This document shows, piece after piece, positions 11,581 through 23,711 of a stretch of DNA of 64,000 nt (the first letter of the stretch is position 1; each line of letters starts with the position of its first letter). The DNA comes from Polyporus tsugae. Taxonomy: Eukaryota > Basidiomycota > Agaricomycetes > Polyporales > Polyporaceae. The position numbers were made by a program, and so were the translations under genes. The notes beneath the pieces are model-generated. The model had not been told where the DNA came from. It did no database searches and saw nothing but the letters and a program-made list of their open reading frames with translations. Location of the stretch: assembly GCA_024305745.1 (NCBI GenBank), contig JAHRBS010000002.1:1302001-1366000 (forward strand). Direction: 5' to 3'.

Positions 11581-12553
11581 ATGATCCCCATCATCAACTT
11601 GAAGTTCCCCTTCACTCATCTCCCACACATCGAGTCGACCCCCAAGCGGGTCCGCGTCTTCTTCGGAGGCGAGTACATCGTCGACACCACCGACGCCCTC
11701 CTCGTGTGAGTCTTCCGCACCCGCGCCTGCTACTGTGCTCCGGCCCCGCCTGACCTCCGGCCCCGTGCAGCTGGCTCAAACCAAACTACCCCTATTACTT
11801 CTTCAAGACGAAGGACGTCCCCGACAAGTATCTCGTCGACGCCTTCCAGTCCCAGAAGCACCACATCTACGACATTGTCGTCGGGAACCGGCGCGCGGAG
11901 GCCGCTGCGACCGTCTACCATGACGACGAGCTTGACGGACTCATCCAGCTTGAGTTCAGCGAGATGGACGCTTGGTTCGAGGAGGACCAGCAGATCTATG
12001 TGCACCCCAAGGACCCCTACAAGGTGCGTTGCTGCAAACACTCGTGATCGAGCTCAGGCACAGACGCTCCAGCTCAACGTCACTGTCGTCCGCAGAGAGT
12101 GGATGTCTTGCAGTCGTCAAGGCACATTAGGGTGGAGATCAATGGCGTCGAGATCGCAAACTCGACCCGGCCGCGCCTCCTGTTCGAGACGGGCCTGCCT
12201 GTACGGTACTACATCCCGACGCCAGACTGCAAGCTCGAACTGCTCGCTCCATCCGAGAATAGTACCCAATGCCCGTACAAGGTGCGTCCCCGTGTTGTTC
12301 GCGCGTCAGGAGATGGCATGATTGTATCCGATTGCAGGGCGTCGCGAGCTACTACCACGTCAACCTCCCCTCGGGCGACGTCCTGGAGGACCTCGTCTGG
12401 TATTACCGCACTCCGCAACTCGAATGCGCCGAGATGAGGGGCTGTGTCGCTTTCTACAACGAGAAGGTCGACATCTACCTCGACGGCGTCCTCCAACCCC
12501 GCCCGGAAAGCCCATGGGCCAGCAAGCGGGCCAGCGCCGTCGTTCCGGTCTGA
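11581..12553 (+). CDS. DUF427 (NTP_transf_9) protein with two domains
   Basis: Four exons (11581-11705, 11771-12023, 12096-12281, 12338-12553) give 259 residues in exact frame. Two DUF427 repeats are visible. The first spans about residues 20-110 (PKRVRVFFGGEYIVDT, LKPNYPYYFFKTKDV, the last part of the repeat ending in EEDQQIYVHPKDPYK). The second runs from about 115 to 245 (HIRVEINGVEIANS, GLPVRYYIP, ENSTQCPYKGVASYYHV, EMRGCVAFYNEKVDIYLDG). The family is widespread in bacteria and fungi; its fold was once likened to nucleotidyltransferases but no reaction is established. No signal peptide or membrane segment is seen, so it is probably cytosolic. All introns are 56-72 bases with canonical ends. 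Confidence 0.9.
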
Positions 12554-12936
12554 GTGCGGCCTGAGGGAGGACTACCCGAGTGAGTAGGAACGCTGGGGAC
12601 GGGGGGCGAGAGACCGTTGTATCATAGCACTTGCCGTTTCAGCTCTGCGGGGGCGTTCTATCTAGCTTCCGTGGTAGCCTCACATTATTCTTGACCTATG
12701 GGACTTGCGGGGTATACGAGGATAACGCAGACATGGACAGCGCTAGGCACAGGCACATACCTTTATCATATTATGATCCTTCTAATGAAATGCGATTGTA
12801 TGGAATAAGTAAGCAGTTTGCGATAGCAATACATGGCATGACAGTGCGATTTGGATGCAAAAATTGAGGATGGAGATGGCGGTTCAAGGGAGGATATCGT
12901 AGAAAGATGCTATAAGTCGAAGCTTGCACTCCGGTA
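12554..12936. other. Intergenic between convergent genes
   Basis: 383-base A/T-richer spacer carrying two 3' UTRs. Nothing else is seen. Confidence 0.55.
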
Positions 12937-13928
12937 TCACGGTGGCCCGGGTGCAGAAGGCTGGGATGACCGCTGTTCTGTCGGGGATTCGACTGCGATC
13001 TCGGCGGATAAACGAGATATCTCGGAAAAGGCTGCACGGAGTAAATCGAGGTCTGCGTCCAGGTTCTCCGCTCGGGACTTCATCTGTAAACATGTGGGTA
13101 AGCGTTCCGAAGCTCGATCGGTCAGAGGAGGCTCGCGGCTTACAGCAGCGATGGTGTCGCTGGCGGCAATGAGTTCATGGTGATGATTATACACGAGACT
13201 CTGGCGTTCACTGTCCAGTTGCCTGATCTCTGGAATTCATAGACACATTAGTCGCTCCACGACGATATATGTGTCAGGACGCACCGGTGAGCAAGTCGTT
13301 CTCCGTCTTCAGCAGCGTCGGCAAGGACGACGTCGTGATCAACTGCTCGTAATACGCCCGCGCGTCGAACACGGCTGAGTCTGCAAACAAACCCAACCCA
13401 CACATACACCGCACAGTCAGCAACGGATTATCCTCCCATATTCTCGCATAATACTAGTTGATCTGAAACCCGAACCCGGAACTCACCAAAGTCCATCGGG
13501 TCCTGACTGCTCTTCGCCCCGCCCAGTGGCGGAGGCGGCCCCAGGCCCAAGCCATAGTGCTTCCTCAGCAGGTCCCGCGCTCGAGTCTTCTGCGGCGTCC
13601 CCGAGCCCGAACCCGACCCCCCCGCCCCGGCTTGTCGCACACCGGTGTCAAGCCCCAACCCCACTAGGGACCCCGGCGCCGAGCCAGGCAGCCCGTGCCC
13701 CGACGCACGTCGCGCGGCGACGCCAGCACTGGCGGACATGAAAGATACGTTGGGCAGCGATGCCTGCGATGCCGGACGGCGGAGAGGAGATGCGGGCGGG
13801 CGGGGGATGGACGCGTGGCGAGTGGGCGTGCGCGGGGTGTGCGGCGGGCTGAGGGGCGTGTGGGAGCCGTTCGGGGTGTAAGGTGGCGTGTGGGGCGGCC
13901 GCGGGGGGCTTCCCGGGGCGAGGGACAT
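12937..13928 (-). CDS. VPS51: Vacuolar protein sorting protein 51, GARP complex subunit
   Basis: Four exons (13928-13487, 13380-13285, 13229-13144, 13083-12937) give 256 residues. The N-terminal ~105 residues are a Pro/Ser/Thr/His-rich tail. The conserved core follows: ARDLLRKHYGLG, then PMDFDSAVFDARAYYEQLI, SSLPTLLKTENDLLTEIRQLD, SLVYNHHHELIAASDTIAAM and KSRAENLDADLDLLRAAFSEI. This is the Vps51/Vps67 family, which together with Vps52, Vps53 and Vps54 tethers endosome-derived vesicles at the trans-Golgi. The core is a helical bundle with coiled-coil character. The short length, with almost nothing after the N-terminal helices, fits the small fungal form rather than the long metazoan one. Confidence 0.9.
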
Positions 13929-14453
13929 GCTTTTGGTGTTGCTTGCTCTGTCAGTGTCAGAGACGACCGTTGCTGAATGAGCACAAGGGTGGGATGTGGA
14001 GGAAGCTTCAAGCAGTCACGGTAAGGATGATCATTGCAGGAAAGCGCCCATACCAGCCTATACCGGATGAGTGGAAATTGGAATACTAATTAAGTACGCG
14101 ATCTTACGCGACGCCACTAAACCTTGCCATCAACTTTGCCACATTCGGCGAACAGATACTGAACGCCTCAGCTAGCCTGAGATCTGTCTGAACTATTAAG
14201 TAGCGATGGTGGTAATGGCAGACGCACATGCATGGAAAGAGGACACAATAAGCGTATATCGATACAGCAAGTACGCACTACTACTACGGGCCCCACGACC
14301 ACTGGATGGACTATTCTATTAGGCAGTGACACAGGACGGTTCCCGATATGGTAGCTACAGAAACGTGTATCCAAGATCCATCTACGCACAGCGCAAGGCA
14401 GAGAAACTAGGGGGTAGCCTCTCACAAAAAGTACAGCTTTCTTGTGTTGAGCT
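13929..14453. other. Intergenic between two minus-strand genes
   Basis: 525 bases holding the VPS51 promoter and the 3' end of the membrane-protein gene. No feature beyond that is seen. Confidence 0.5.
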
Positions 14454-15643
14454 CTAAGCATGACTTGGAGGCATATAAGTGGGTTGCGGGAAGGCAATCC
14501 CACCACCGTCCGCCGAGGGCCCCTGCGCATCGCCGTTAGCCGTTGGCACGTAGCCTTCAGAGCCGACCGCGTTGTTGGGGGGCTTCTCTCGAAGAAGCTT
14601 GGACATAACCCCGCGAGCTGCGACGCTGGCTTCTCGCATCGCTTCACCGCCTTGACCTTCCTCTCGTATGGCGAGAAGCTGCTCACGCCTGAGCTCGCCG
14701 GCTTGCACGCCTTTCGCCATCCGCATGTCCCAGATGAACGTGAGGAGGTAGAATGTGAACCCGAAGGCGATAGTCCACTCGAGGACCGCTAAGAGCACCG
14801 AACGCGTAAGCATGAGCTAGGTCAGCAACAACACTGCATTGCTCACCTCCGACATTGCCGGCCGTAAATAGCGCGACAGCAAACGCGATCGCCAGTAGAA
14901 TGAGGATGGCGACGATCACTCCCTTCAAAATGTACGCCCACTTGAGCTTGCGGATCTCCACGTAGTCGCGGCTTATGAAATGGAACTTCAGACGATCGAT
15001 GACGGACGTCAGTTATTTATGACGCATAAGCAAGACCGAGGCGCGCCATGTTCGACCGACCACGTACCTCAGCGATGGTGAATATCGCGCTCAAGGCCAC
15101 CCCGACAATGAACACCAAAAGTAGGATACGATGCGCACTGTGGTGCCGTTTTGTGTCGAAGATCGACAGCAGGATGAGGCCTGCGCCGCCAATGACAGAG
15201 CCCAGTATCGCGAGCGTCGACAATACGCGCTCTCTCCGGCGCATCGTCGGCACCAATCTATCCAAGCCAAAATTTCAAACAATGTAATACCATGACCAAC
15301 AGACCGCGACGTACCGGCCTCTGTAACGTAGCCACCTCTCGACAACCAGGGACATGACAAAGCATACGGCGGTAATTGAGCAGCCGGTGATGAAGAGAGG
15401 CTTCAGGATGTCCGCGCCAATGTCGGATATGTATGCGATGCTGTCCGTCATGGTGGGATACCTCGGCTGTCCTTGGGCGAGCCACAGGATGAGCATGGCC
15501 CATAGCATGACTGGTGCGAGATTCGAAGGAAGTTAGCGTTTGGAGCGACTTAAAAACGGAAGGCAGCACTGACAAAACCACACCAGAGCTCCAAAGAGCG
15601 GAATCCATGCGTACATCCAGTGGTTGTGTTGCCCCCAACGCAT
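14454..15643 (-). CDS. Frag1/DRAM/Sfk1 family membrane protein
   Basis: Several exons on the minus strand. The start reads MRWGQHNHWMYAWIPLFGALVW, an N-terminal membrane segment. Later exons give AMLILWLAQGQPRYP, DSIAYISDIGADILKPLFITG, the helices VLSTLAILGSVIGGAGLILLSIFD, ILLLVFIVGVALSAIFTIAE, a pair around ILKGVIVAILILLAIAFAV, and VLEWTIAFGFTFYLLTFIWD. The line 'YISDIGA' directly before a membrane helix is the hallmark of this family. Six membrane segments are expected. Yeast Sfk1 works at the plasma membrane with the PI4-kinase Stt4 and affects lipid asymmetry; animal DRAM proteins are lysosomal. The cytosolic tail after the last helix (about 85 residues, ending in QPTYMPPSHA) is polar. 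Exon ends were judged by eye. Confidence 0.83.
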
Positions 15644-16328
15644 CTTTGTTGAACGCAGTCGCTGTAGAGTCTCCAACGGGCTAGTCTAGAAGCTGGAGCT
15701 GGCGTCGCAAGACTAAGGATCTAGGGCTGACAAGATTGACGAAGAGGGTCTACGAGTTGCGTATGAGCGGGGTGGCTGCGCGGCAGATACTTATGGATGC
15801 AAAGGATAAGCTTCTCGACTGCTTGCTAAGTTGCTCCTCCCGGTCTGCTTGGGCTCAAGCTCCATGTTCACGAGATGACGTCAGTCCAACGCACTTCTGC
15901 TTCTCAAGTGGCTTGTCGGCACACGCGATCGGCATCAATAGTCTGAGTAACAACAGCATAGTAATCAGTCTGACGCCCCCAGCCACGCTCCTTCACCCCG
16001 ATTTCCCATCGATCACCTTTGCATAAACTCTAGCCCCATGTCCTCATGCGTGTTCCTGGTCTGTTCCTAGCCCAGTCTGATGTTGCATAGAAATCACGAC
16101 ATTGCCATGCACAGCGACAACACGACGTACGATAATATAGGAAAAGGTCCGCGGCTCCATACCGACCTTGCAAAGGAGATACAGTACAACAAGACGACAA
16201 GAGCGAGGAAGCCAAAACGAGCGACGGTATGGATATCGGTTAGAACTCGAAAGATTAGAGGGCGGGGTGCTGACGACCGATGAATCGTGGGATTGGAATT
16301 ATTGGATGACGAGTGACAGTGGAAAATG
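15644..16328. other. Intergenic, no gene seen
   Basis: 685 bases between two minus-strand genes, containing the promoter of the membrane-protein gene and the 3' UTR of the oxidoreductase gene. A hydrophobic minus-strand frame at 16094-16300 lacks a plausible start and family match. Confidence 0.5.
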
Positions 16329-17461
16329 TCATGATTTAACGGCGGCAGCCGCAGCTCCTGGGCAGATAGGACCAGAGGAGCAGCTCGGGGCGTTGGGGAT
16401 GACATGGAGGGGACCCTTGCCCGCCAACTTGCGGAAGATCTGGTGCAAAAAAAGGTCAGCGCGAAGAGGATCAAAGAGGCCGCGGCTACGTACTTGACTG
16501 TAGACCTCTGCGGTCTGACCGCCGCTCACTGCCCAGCGACCGTTGATGATCGTGAAAGGGACGCCGGTCACTCCCTTATTGCGCGCTTCCGCCGCCATTG
16601 ACTCGACTTCAGCCTGACATTCGTTTGACGTCAAGAACTCGATTGCCTGTGAGGGGCGCCGGAAGACACTCATGTCAATGCTGTTCTAACCTTTTGGAAG
16701 GATTAGGCCACGCACCTTGTCCTTGGACATCACCCCGACTTCCTCGGCGAGGTCACCAAGGACGTTAAAATCGCCGATATTCTTTCCCTCCGTGAAGTAG
16801 GAACGGAAGATGACTTCCAGGAACTTCTCCTGGAGTTCCTGTCCACCGAGTACATACGCTTTACGACTTAGGCGATGTGCGCGAATGGTTTGGGTGAGGA
16901 CACCGCTGAAAACGCTGCAGACGGTTGAGTCAGCGATAAGTATGCGTCGCGACCGAGTGCGAAAGGCTATGGGCGCCACGAATCTGCCAAGACGACGCAG
17001 ATAGCTGCACGCCGACCCCTGTCCCCGAGAGCAACCATCCAACGGAACACTCACACTTCGACGCCAACGTCCTTGGCACGACCTGTTACCGTCGCCTTCA
17101 CCTCTTCGAGCTTTTCCGCACCAAACTTCTCCAAGTACCATTCCAGTTTGTCGCTAACCTTGTCCTCGGGCATGGAGGGCTGGAGGAGGAATGGGCGGTG
17201 TTCGACCTTGATCGTCAGCTGGAGTTCGGAGGCGCTCTCCTTAATGGCGTTCTGGAGCTCGCGCAGCCCGATGTAGCACCATGGGCACGTCTGTCAATAG
17301 CGGCGCAGCGCGCGCACAAGAGCCGCACGAGTCAGTATCTGTCCGTCCGGCGCGTGGCAGAAGGAGCGCAGGGAGCCAGCTCCGGCGGGAAGTCCAAAGG
17401 GAGGAAAGGGGGCACTTACGATGTCCGAGATGACCACAAGTTGGGCGACGGTTGGGTGCAT
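16329..17461 (-). CDS. DsbA-family (FrnE-like) thiol oxidoreductase
   Basis: Minus-strand gene of several exons. Exon 1 reads MHPTVAQLVVISDI and the next exon opens with TCPWCYIGLRELQNAI, so the CPWC redox pair sits at residues 16-19 at the start of the first helix, as in the DsbA/FrnE thioredoxin-like clan. The helical insert follows (EHRPFLLQPSMPEDKVSDKLEWYLEKFG, then VLTQTIRAHRLSRKAYVLGGQELQEKFLEVIF and SYFTEGKNIGDFNVLGDLAEEVGV). The C-terminal half of the fold is ARNKGVTGVPFTIINGRWAVSGGQTAEVY, with the conserved cis-Pro in TGVP. No signal peptide is present, so cytosol is likely. Related enzymes act as disulfide oxidoreductases or glutathione-dependent isomerases; the substrate is unknown. 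The C-terminal ~25 residues are Pro/Ala/Cys-rich and not part of the fold. Confidence 0.88.
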
Positions 17462-20179
17462 GGTGCGGGAGTGCGCGCCGTGGCTTGTCCTCGAAGCGAC
17501 GAGCTCTTCGGTAGGCAGGCGTGTGCGTGATTCCGGGGGTGAGTGTTTGTTTGCCCTGGACCGGGGTGTGGGTGGTGGGAAGCGCGGGAGCGAGAGTAGA
17601 GTGCTGAGAGCGAAGATTTGGGCGGGAACTTGAAGACAGCTAACCGGGGTCGAAGGCAATCAAGAGCACGGCGAGAGCGCTGGGGCGTATATGAGGTGGA
17701 GGAGGGGGCGCTGTTACAAATAGTGCGAGGGTCGATTGGTGAGCAAGACCCATCTCAGATGCGTTTCGGAGATCTTCTTACTCAGTCCACCAGTCACACC
17801 ATGTCACCCCTCCCCGTGACCCGCCACAGCGCACTGTCACGCCTCACCGCACCCGTCTTGCCTCTCCGCCAGTGCCTCTTGATATATGTACATCGTGTAG
17901 AGGACTGGCAAGTCCTGGGGCTGTCGCGTTCCTCCTATCTTCTGGACCATGTATCTCACATAACCTCCATGCTCCTTCGTGGCGCCGTTCGGGAGCAGTG
18001 TGTATGCTTCCGACTCTTCCTTGCCACATCTGGCCACCCTAAGCCCGCCTCAACTTCTGTCGCGGCTCCTGCAACTTAGGGAACACGATGGCACACGCAA
18101 CTTCGTGCATCCGCAGCCGGCGACGCGGTCTCCCCCAGCTTGCTTGATTCCACTGTGGTTAACGAGCTAGCATCGAGTACTCACTAGGGTACATACGCCT
18201 CTAGTGTGTCGGAAACAAGCCTGGAAATTGATACGTATCCGTCACGGCGGCTACAACTCGTGAGAGCCCATCAATGGACAAGCCCGTTCTGTGCGGCGCC
18301 TCCAATGGATGCTGACAAGCCACAGGCACTTCCCGCGAATGGGGACCGGTCGCTTTCGAAAGGCGACCACGTGCATTCCCTGTATTCTTGTGAAACTTGT
18401 CGAGGGAACGCGTTGCGCAATGTCGATCGAACTGCCGTGCTCCATCGTGGCAACTCCGAAAGAGTTCGACCCCTCGAATGTCAAATGGCCAACACCGAAC
18501 ATATACTTCTGGCCCCAGAGGTCTGGTCATGACACCGGACGACAATCTGAATAGAACGATACCGGCAGGGGAGCGCGAACGGACTCAGAGCTCCTGCGGA
18601 GTGGAGGTCAGCGGATCGAACTCGACTTCTTTCGGAGAACATGTCTTCCACCGACAGCGGAAGCTGTCTAAAAGGACGGCACACGAGGTCGAGGGAAGCG
18701 CTGTCAGTAAACACGCACCTCTATCCAGCCGGTTTCATGCATCAATGCGCCATGTCTAACCAGCGGCCCTAATCTCGAGCTCTTACTAACCATCTTCTTG
18801 CGATGTACGGAAGCAGAGGATCCGAGGACGAAGAAAATCGTGTTTTCTAGAGCGGACCAACATCTTACTATTAGCTTGGGTGTCTGTGCAGGTGGTGGAT
18901 GACCATTACCAATACCGCAACCAAAGTTTGTACCCCACATAGTTCCAATTTTGCGCCACACCATATGACATGGCAGCGTGCCCACCCGGGCGCGCAGTAT
19001 CCACAGTGTGAATGTAATAGTTGGGAATGTTTGCTGCACGGTAGCGTTTGTCGCCTTTTCGGACACAAGATTGTACTTGGCGGTTTCAGAGGCCGACTTT
19101 CTGTAGGCTCTGGACTGTTCGGCTTGGCGGCTATACCTGTTGACGGTTACACGGTGTGCAACATAGCATATACCGGGTTTGAAAATTTGAAGGTCGATGT
19201 GGTGCGCAGTCGCATGATCAAGACTCCTATGCCTGCACTTTGGGAAGCAAAGTAGCATGTCAGGGCAGCTCGAGACCTACCAATTACAGAGTCCTGGAAT
19301 TAGGCATTCGTTCACCTCGAGGTTGGTCCGACTTCGCCTGTCTGGCTCTCACTGCGACGCTGCCACTTTTAGTCACACCTTCACCACCCAAGTTGACATA
19401 CCTGGGTAATTTTATCACTGGTTAACCATGCCGAGTGACAGGTCCGCCGTGATCTTCAGTTCTGGAAACAATGCATGGGAACAGGGACTACACAAGCATC
19501 CGCTCGGCTTGGAGGAGCCAACGGTAAGCCAGAGCTAGCTTGCGGCCTTAGTGCGCCACAGAGGACGTCGCTCGGATCGAGTGTCGGAGACCTCGGGTGA
19601 AAGTATCTCACGGGTACGTCGCTCATGACAAACAAACGTCTTGAACTCGGTCCAGGCAGCCTACAAGGAGCTGTGAGTGCCGAACCACCGGCACTGGCAA
19701 GATGATAAGTGACTGACGTAGTTTGTGAGGTCGACGGCTTTGATCTCGATGGAAACGGCGTCCGACCGTCCGTTCGTTCTTGTGGCGTGTGTCGAGTCGA
19801 AGACACAAGGGACACTAGTTCGCAGAGGACGGACGAAGGAGAGCGGGAACTCGGAAAAGAGAACGGTTTCAGTCCAATTTGTGGCCGTCAGACGGTGCAG
19901 CGAGTCCGTTGGAGACGAGCTCGAGACTGCAGCCGTCACTTTGGCGGTGGAGGGTTGTGACGGAGCACGGAGAGGCATATATGCCTATGCATGCAGGCGC
20001 CCGCCCAGCGCCCCCAAGTAAGTACTGGCGCTGGGGCGGTTGGCCGAAGGGAAGTTGAGACTCCGCTGCCAAGGCACAGTTGCCTGATCCTGTCCTTCTC
20101 CTCCTCATCCTCCTCCTTCTCCTTTCCGCCTGCCTCTTTCCCGCTTCTCCCCTCTCGGCTACGTGCCCTACCCGCCAGC
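17462..20179. other. 2.7 kb without a supported gene
   Basis: The longest featureless stretch in the left half. It must hold the promoters of the oxidoreductase (-) and of casein kinase I (+). Open frames at 18200-18760, 18700-19260 and 19460-19980 were read on both strands; none shows a domain, and adjacent frames do not join through good splice sites. The segment 20085-20160 just before the kinase is a nearly pure CT tract, as is usual for strong basidiomycete promoters. A fast-evolving or decayed gene cannot be excluded. Confidence 0.5.
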
Positions 20180-22645
20180 ATGACAACTCCTCATGTAATA
20201 GCATCCTCTTCGGCGCACCATTCCTCGCAGTCTGCTACTTCCAATGGCGTCGTGGGCAATCACTTCCGGGTCGGAAAGAAGATTGGGGAGGGCTCTTTTG
20301 GTGTCGTTTTCGAGGGTGCGCTGGCCCATCTATGTCGGATCACTCAGGACGCTGGAGAATGACCTTGCGATGCTATTTCGCAGGCACTAACATGCTCAAC
20401 AACCAGCCTGTCGCCATCAAGTTTGTAAGTGTTGCTACCCCACACGACTTGCAGTGCCAACATTGACCCCACACTTGTCTCCAGGAACCACGCAAGTCCG
20501 AGGCTCCCCAGTTGCGTGATGAGTACAGGTCGTACAGGACATTGAATGGCACCCGTATGTCTCTTTGGGATCCTCATCAGCAGTGGCCTGGTGTCCCACT
20601 CACGAAATTTGTCTCTCCCAATAGCGGGTGTGCCCCAGGTCCACTACTTTGGTCAAGAGGGTCTCCACAATGTCCTCGTCATCGACCTGCTTGGTCCCAA
20701 TCTTGAGGACCTGTTCGACATGTGCGGCCGCAAGTTTTCCATCAAGACCGTCTGTATGGCTGCGAAGCAGATGGTGAGTTCGTCCTTCTCGCTCGTGAAG
20801 GTGCCGCAGCCCGCGGACGGTAGACAGGTGGTGGTGGGGCGACCTTCATACCCTATGCCCGTTCCCAGCGTGTCTCCCTTGTGTTTCACCCCTCCATATC
20901 AGTCAACAATCGGCGCTTGGCGCTTAGGCTGCCATAGCCGACGTGCAGCGCCTCGAGGGCGTCGGGGTGACAGCCAGCGAGGATGACATGCATTCCAAAG
21001 AATGTTGCATGGCTGTGTGGGCGGCCCCGCTCTCTAACCGCGTTGGCGTTATTGGCGTCCTCGTATTGCATGCCCGTGTTATCCAGATTACTGACGAATG
21101 TTCACAATGTAGGTCACCCGCGTACAGTCCATTCACGAGAAGTCCCTCATCTATCGTGACATCAAGCCCGACAACTTCCTGATTGGTGTACCGGGCACCA
21201 AGACCGCTAATACCATTCATATCATCGGTATGTGTTCCATTCCATGCGTCTTGCGTTCCCCCCTTGTCGGGGTTCCCGCCTGTTCTCAGGATTTGGGGTT
21301 CTGACCTTCGCAGCTTTCATATTCAAACGCGTGAAACGGTTATGTTCCATGCTTCGCTTGCCGTTTATCGATTGTTTGATCTTACGTCACCGCAGAGTAA
21401 CGAATCACAGCGAACTGACGTAGTTATCCTGCAGACTTTGGTATGGCTAAGCACTACCGCGATCCGAAGACGAAAGTGCACATCCCGTACCGTGAGCGGA
21501 AGTCTTTGTCTGGCACTGCTCGTTACATGTCCATCAACACGCACTTGGGTCGCGAGCAATCTCGTCGTGATGACCTTGAATCTTTGGGCCACGTCTTCAT
21601 GTATTTCCTGCGCGGTGGACTGCCATGGCAGGGTCTCCGTGCTGCTACGAACAAGCAGAAATACGAAAAGATCGGCGAGAAGAAGCAGAGCACGCCAATC
21701 GAGGAGCTCTGCGAGGGCTTCCCAGGTCAGTCAGCCGCTTCCTCTCGCGGCTCATAGCCGCTTAATTACTCCACGCTCTCCAGAGGAATTTGCCATCTAC
21801 ATGAACTATGTCCGCAAGCTTGGCTTCGAGGAGACGCCGGACTACGACTTCCTTCGGGAGCTGTTCAGCAAGGTTCTCAAGACCCTGGGCGAGCCCGAGG
21901 ATGGCGTTTTCGACTGGATGCTTCTCAACGGCGGTAAAGGCTGGGAAGCGAGCCACGTACGTCCTTATTTTAGTGCATGCAATGGCCGTACTGAGTGCTT
22001 CTGTAGACCTCCGCTCTTCTGGCTTCCGCGCATGGTGGCACTCCTCATACTCCCAGGGATCGCCACCGGGATCGCGAGCGGGCGCACAGGTCCTCACGGA
22101 ATCAGCTTCAGGATGGTGCTTCACCATCTTCGCCGCTTGTTTTGGCCCCAACGCCTGCGCACGTCAAGAGCACTCGTCGTCCACACGATGCCTCGCGCGG
22201 TGGTTCGCGCGAGCACGTTAGCGTCCAACCTTTGGCGCCTCAAAGCCGACGCCAGAGCCAGGCGCAGGCCCGCGCCGAACGTGACAGCGGGCTGGTTGCG
22301 CCGCACCCCTATGCGGCGCCTGGGAGCGCAGGCGGTTACCGTACGAACGCGTACGGCAGGCAGTCTCCTATTCCGCCCAACGGCGCGCCAGGAGTGAACG
22401 GATCTGGTGCGTTGCAGCAGCACCCGAACAACTCGGAGTCGTTCATGTATGGACAAGGCCCAGGCAAGCCCGCCACCACGAGCCGGGAAGGGACGACGAC
22501 CGCCGGTACGAGGCAGGAGGGAATGAACAGCCAGGCGAGGATGGGCGTGTACGATCGAGAGCAGATGGCGCGTGTTGGGGAGCAGGACGAGCACGGAATG
22601 GGGAGGAAGAAGGGTTTCTGGGCTGCGTTCTGCTGTCGGGGATAA
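20180..22645 (+). CDS. Casein kinase I, YCK/gamma type with C-terminal cysteine anchor
   Basis: Eight exons (20180-20315, 20384-20424, 20485-20554, 20625-20773, 21113-21227, 21435-21725, 21784-21956, 22007-22645) sum to 537 residues in frame. Kinase landmarks: glycine loop [19 protein letters not shown] lysine, [11 protein letters not shown], catalytic loop [26 protein letters not shown], and the CK1-specific [13 protein letters not shown] with [12 protein letters not shown]. The tail is Ser/Gln/Pro-rich and ends [10 protein letters not shown]; the paired cysteines are the expected palmitoylation site that holds yeast Yck1/Yck2 on the plasma membrane. Such kinases act in nutrient sensing, endocytosis and morphogenesis. 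Intron 4 is unusually long (about 339 bases) for this genome. The start follows a long CT tract. Confidence 0.93.
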
Positions 22646-23711
22646 GGATATCATGGATTCCCTCGACGCGCACGGGCTGCGCGGATCACCTTGTACGTCT
22701 GCCTTGCATCTGTGCACCCTCTAGCTAATCGGCCTTCCTGTATAATAGGTTTGCAAGTCTCTTCCACCTGTGACAGCTCTAACGACCCCGACAACGACCA
22801 TAACTTACCGTCTCCTCTAAGGCAAACTGCTCTCGCCATCCGCATCAAGACGGCCAACTCTCACGACCCGCGATGACGTCCACATACAACCACCGCAATC
22901 CAGCACATATTGACCACCCGCATACCCCGTTCACTCGCCCGTGTATATTCGCTATTGCTATCTCGGGGTCGGCGCCTCGTAATATTGCATTCTCCCAGCA
23001 GTCTCCGCTTCTGTCCCCGTCTCTCGAATCTTTTATACTGCCATCATACCTATACCGCCTCGCAAGCAAACTCTCGTCAAGCTCTGGTTCCGGCCTCAAA
23101 GGACACCGCCACTCGTTCACACTCCCGTTTTCCGTTCTCCCACACATCCTTGTCCCGTTTATCCCGCTCCCTTCCTCTGTTTAGAGCACATTTCGACTCT
23201 CCTATCCTCGCGTTGCCTGGAGCGGTCGGTGCTGCGGGCCATCTACTCACTGCGTACACTGCAACGTGAACGATGCCGTCGTCGTCCTTTACTCGTGCAT
23301 ACCAGCTGCTGGCTCGGTTCCCCCCTATCAGCATTTATATATCGTCCGTCCGCCCCGCTTCTCGTGTCAATTCAAGCTTCCTGTTCCATCTCTGTGTTTA
23401 AATTTCGGGTCCTGTTTGTTTATCTTTCACTTCCGTCTCCACGTTTCCGATCGCTCTATAGCTGTCGACCTCAGACTGGTTTTCGGCTATTGTCTCTCAA
23501 GCGCAGGCATTGGCATTGAATCTCGTGTGGGATGCCTTCGTTGTGCGAAAGTAGTCTCTTTACAATTGGGAGTCATGCCGAAGGCTAAATGTCGAATTGA
23601 TTCGGCCGTGCATACGATACATGGGTAACACGTACTCATGGTGGAGCACTATCAACATATACAAGAGGAAAGCCAGCCAGATCCTAAAACCCCTGCGCAC
23701 AGAAAGAGCGA
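22646..23711. other. Intergenic between convergent genes
   Basis: 1.07 kb spacer with the 3' UTRs of the kinase and the PPR-like gene. The plus strand is pyrimidine-rich over 22870-23500, which might be a CT-rich 3' UTR or an old promoter. No coding evidence on either strand. Confidence 0.5.

Noticed and set aside
16094..16474. Hydrophobic minus-strand frame
   Set aside because: Overlaps the 3' end of the oxidoreductase gene, and its hydrophobic part is probably 3' UTR; no family match.
18704..19258. 184-codon minus-strand frame
   Set aside because: No motif, no good start context and no splice partner; kept as unassigned DNA.
21183..22397. 404-codon plus-strand open frame
   Set aside because: Runs through casein kinase introns in another frame; the spliced kinase explains the sequence fully.
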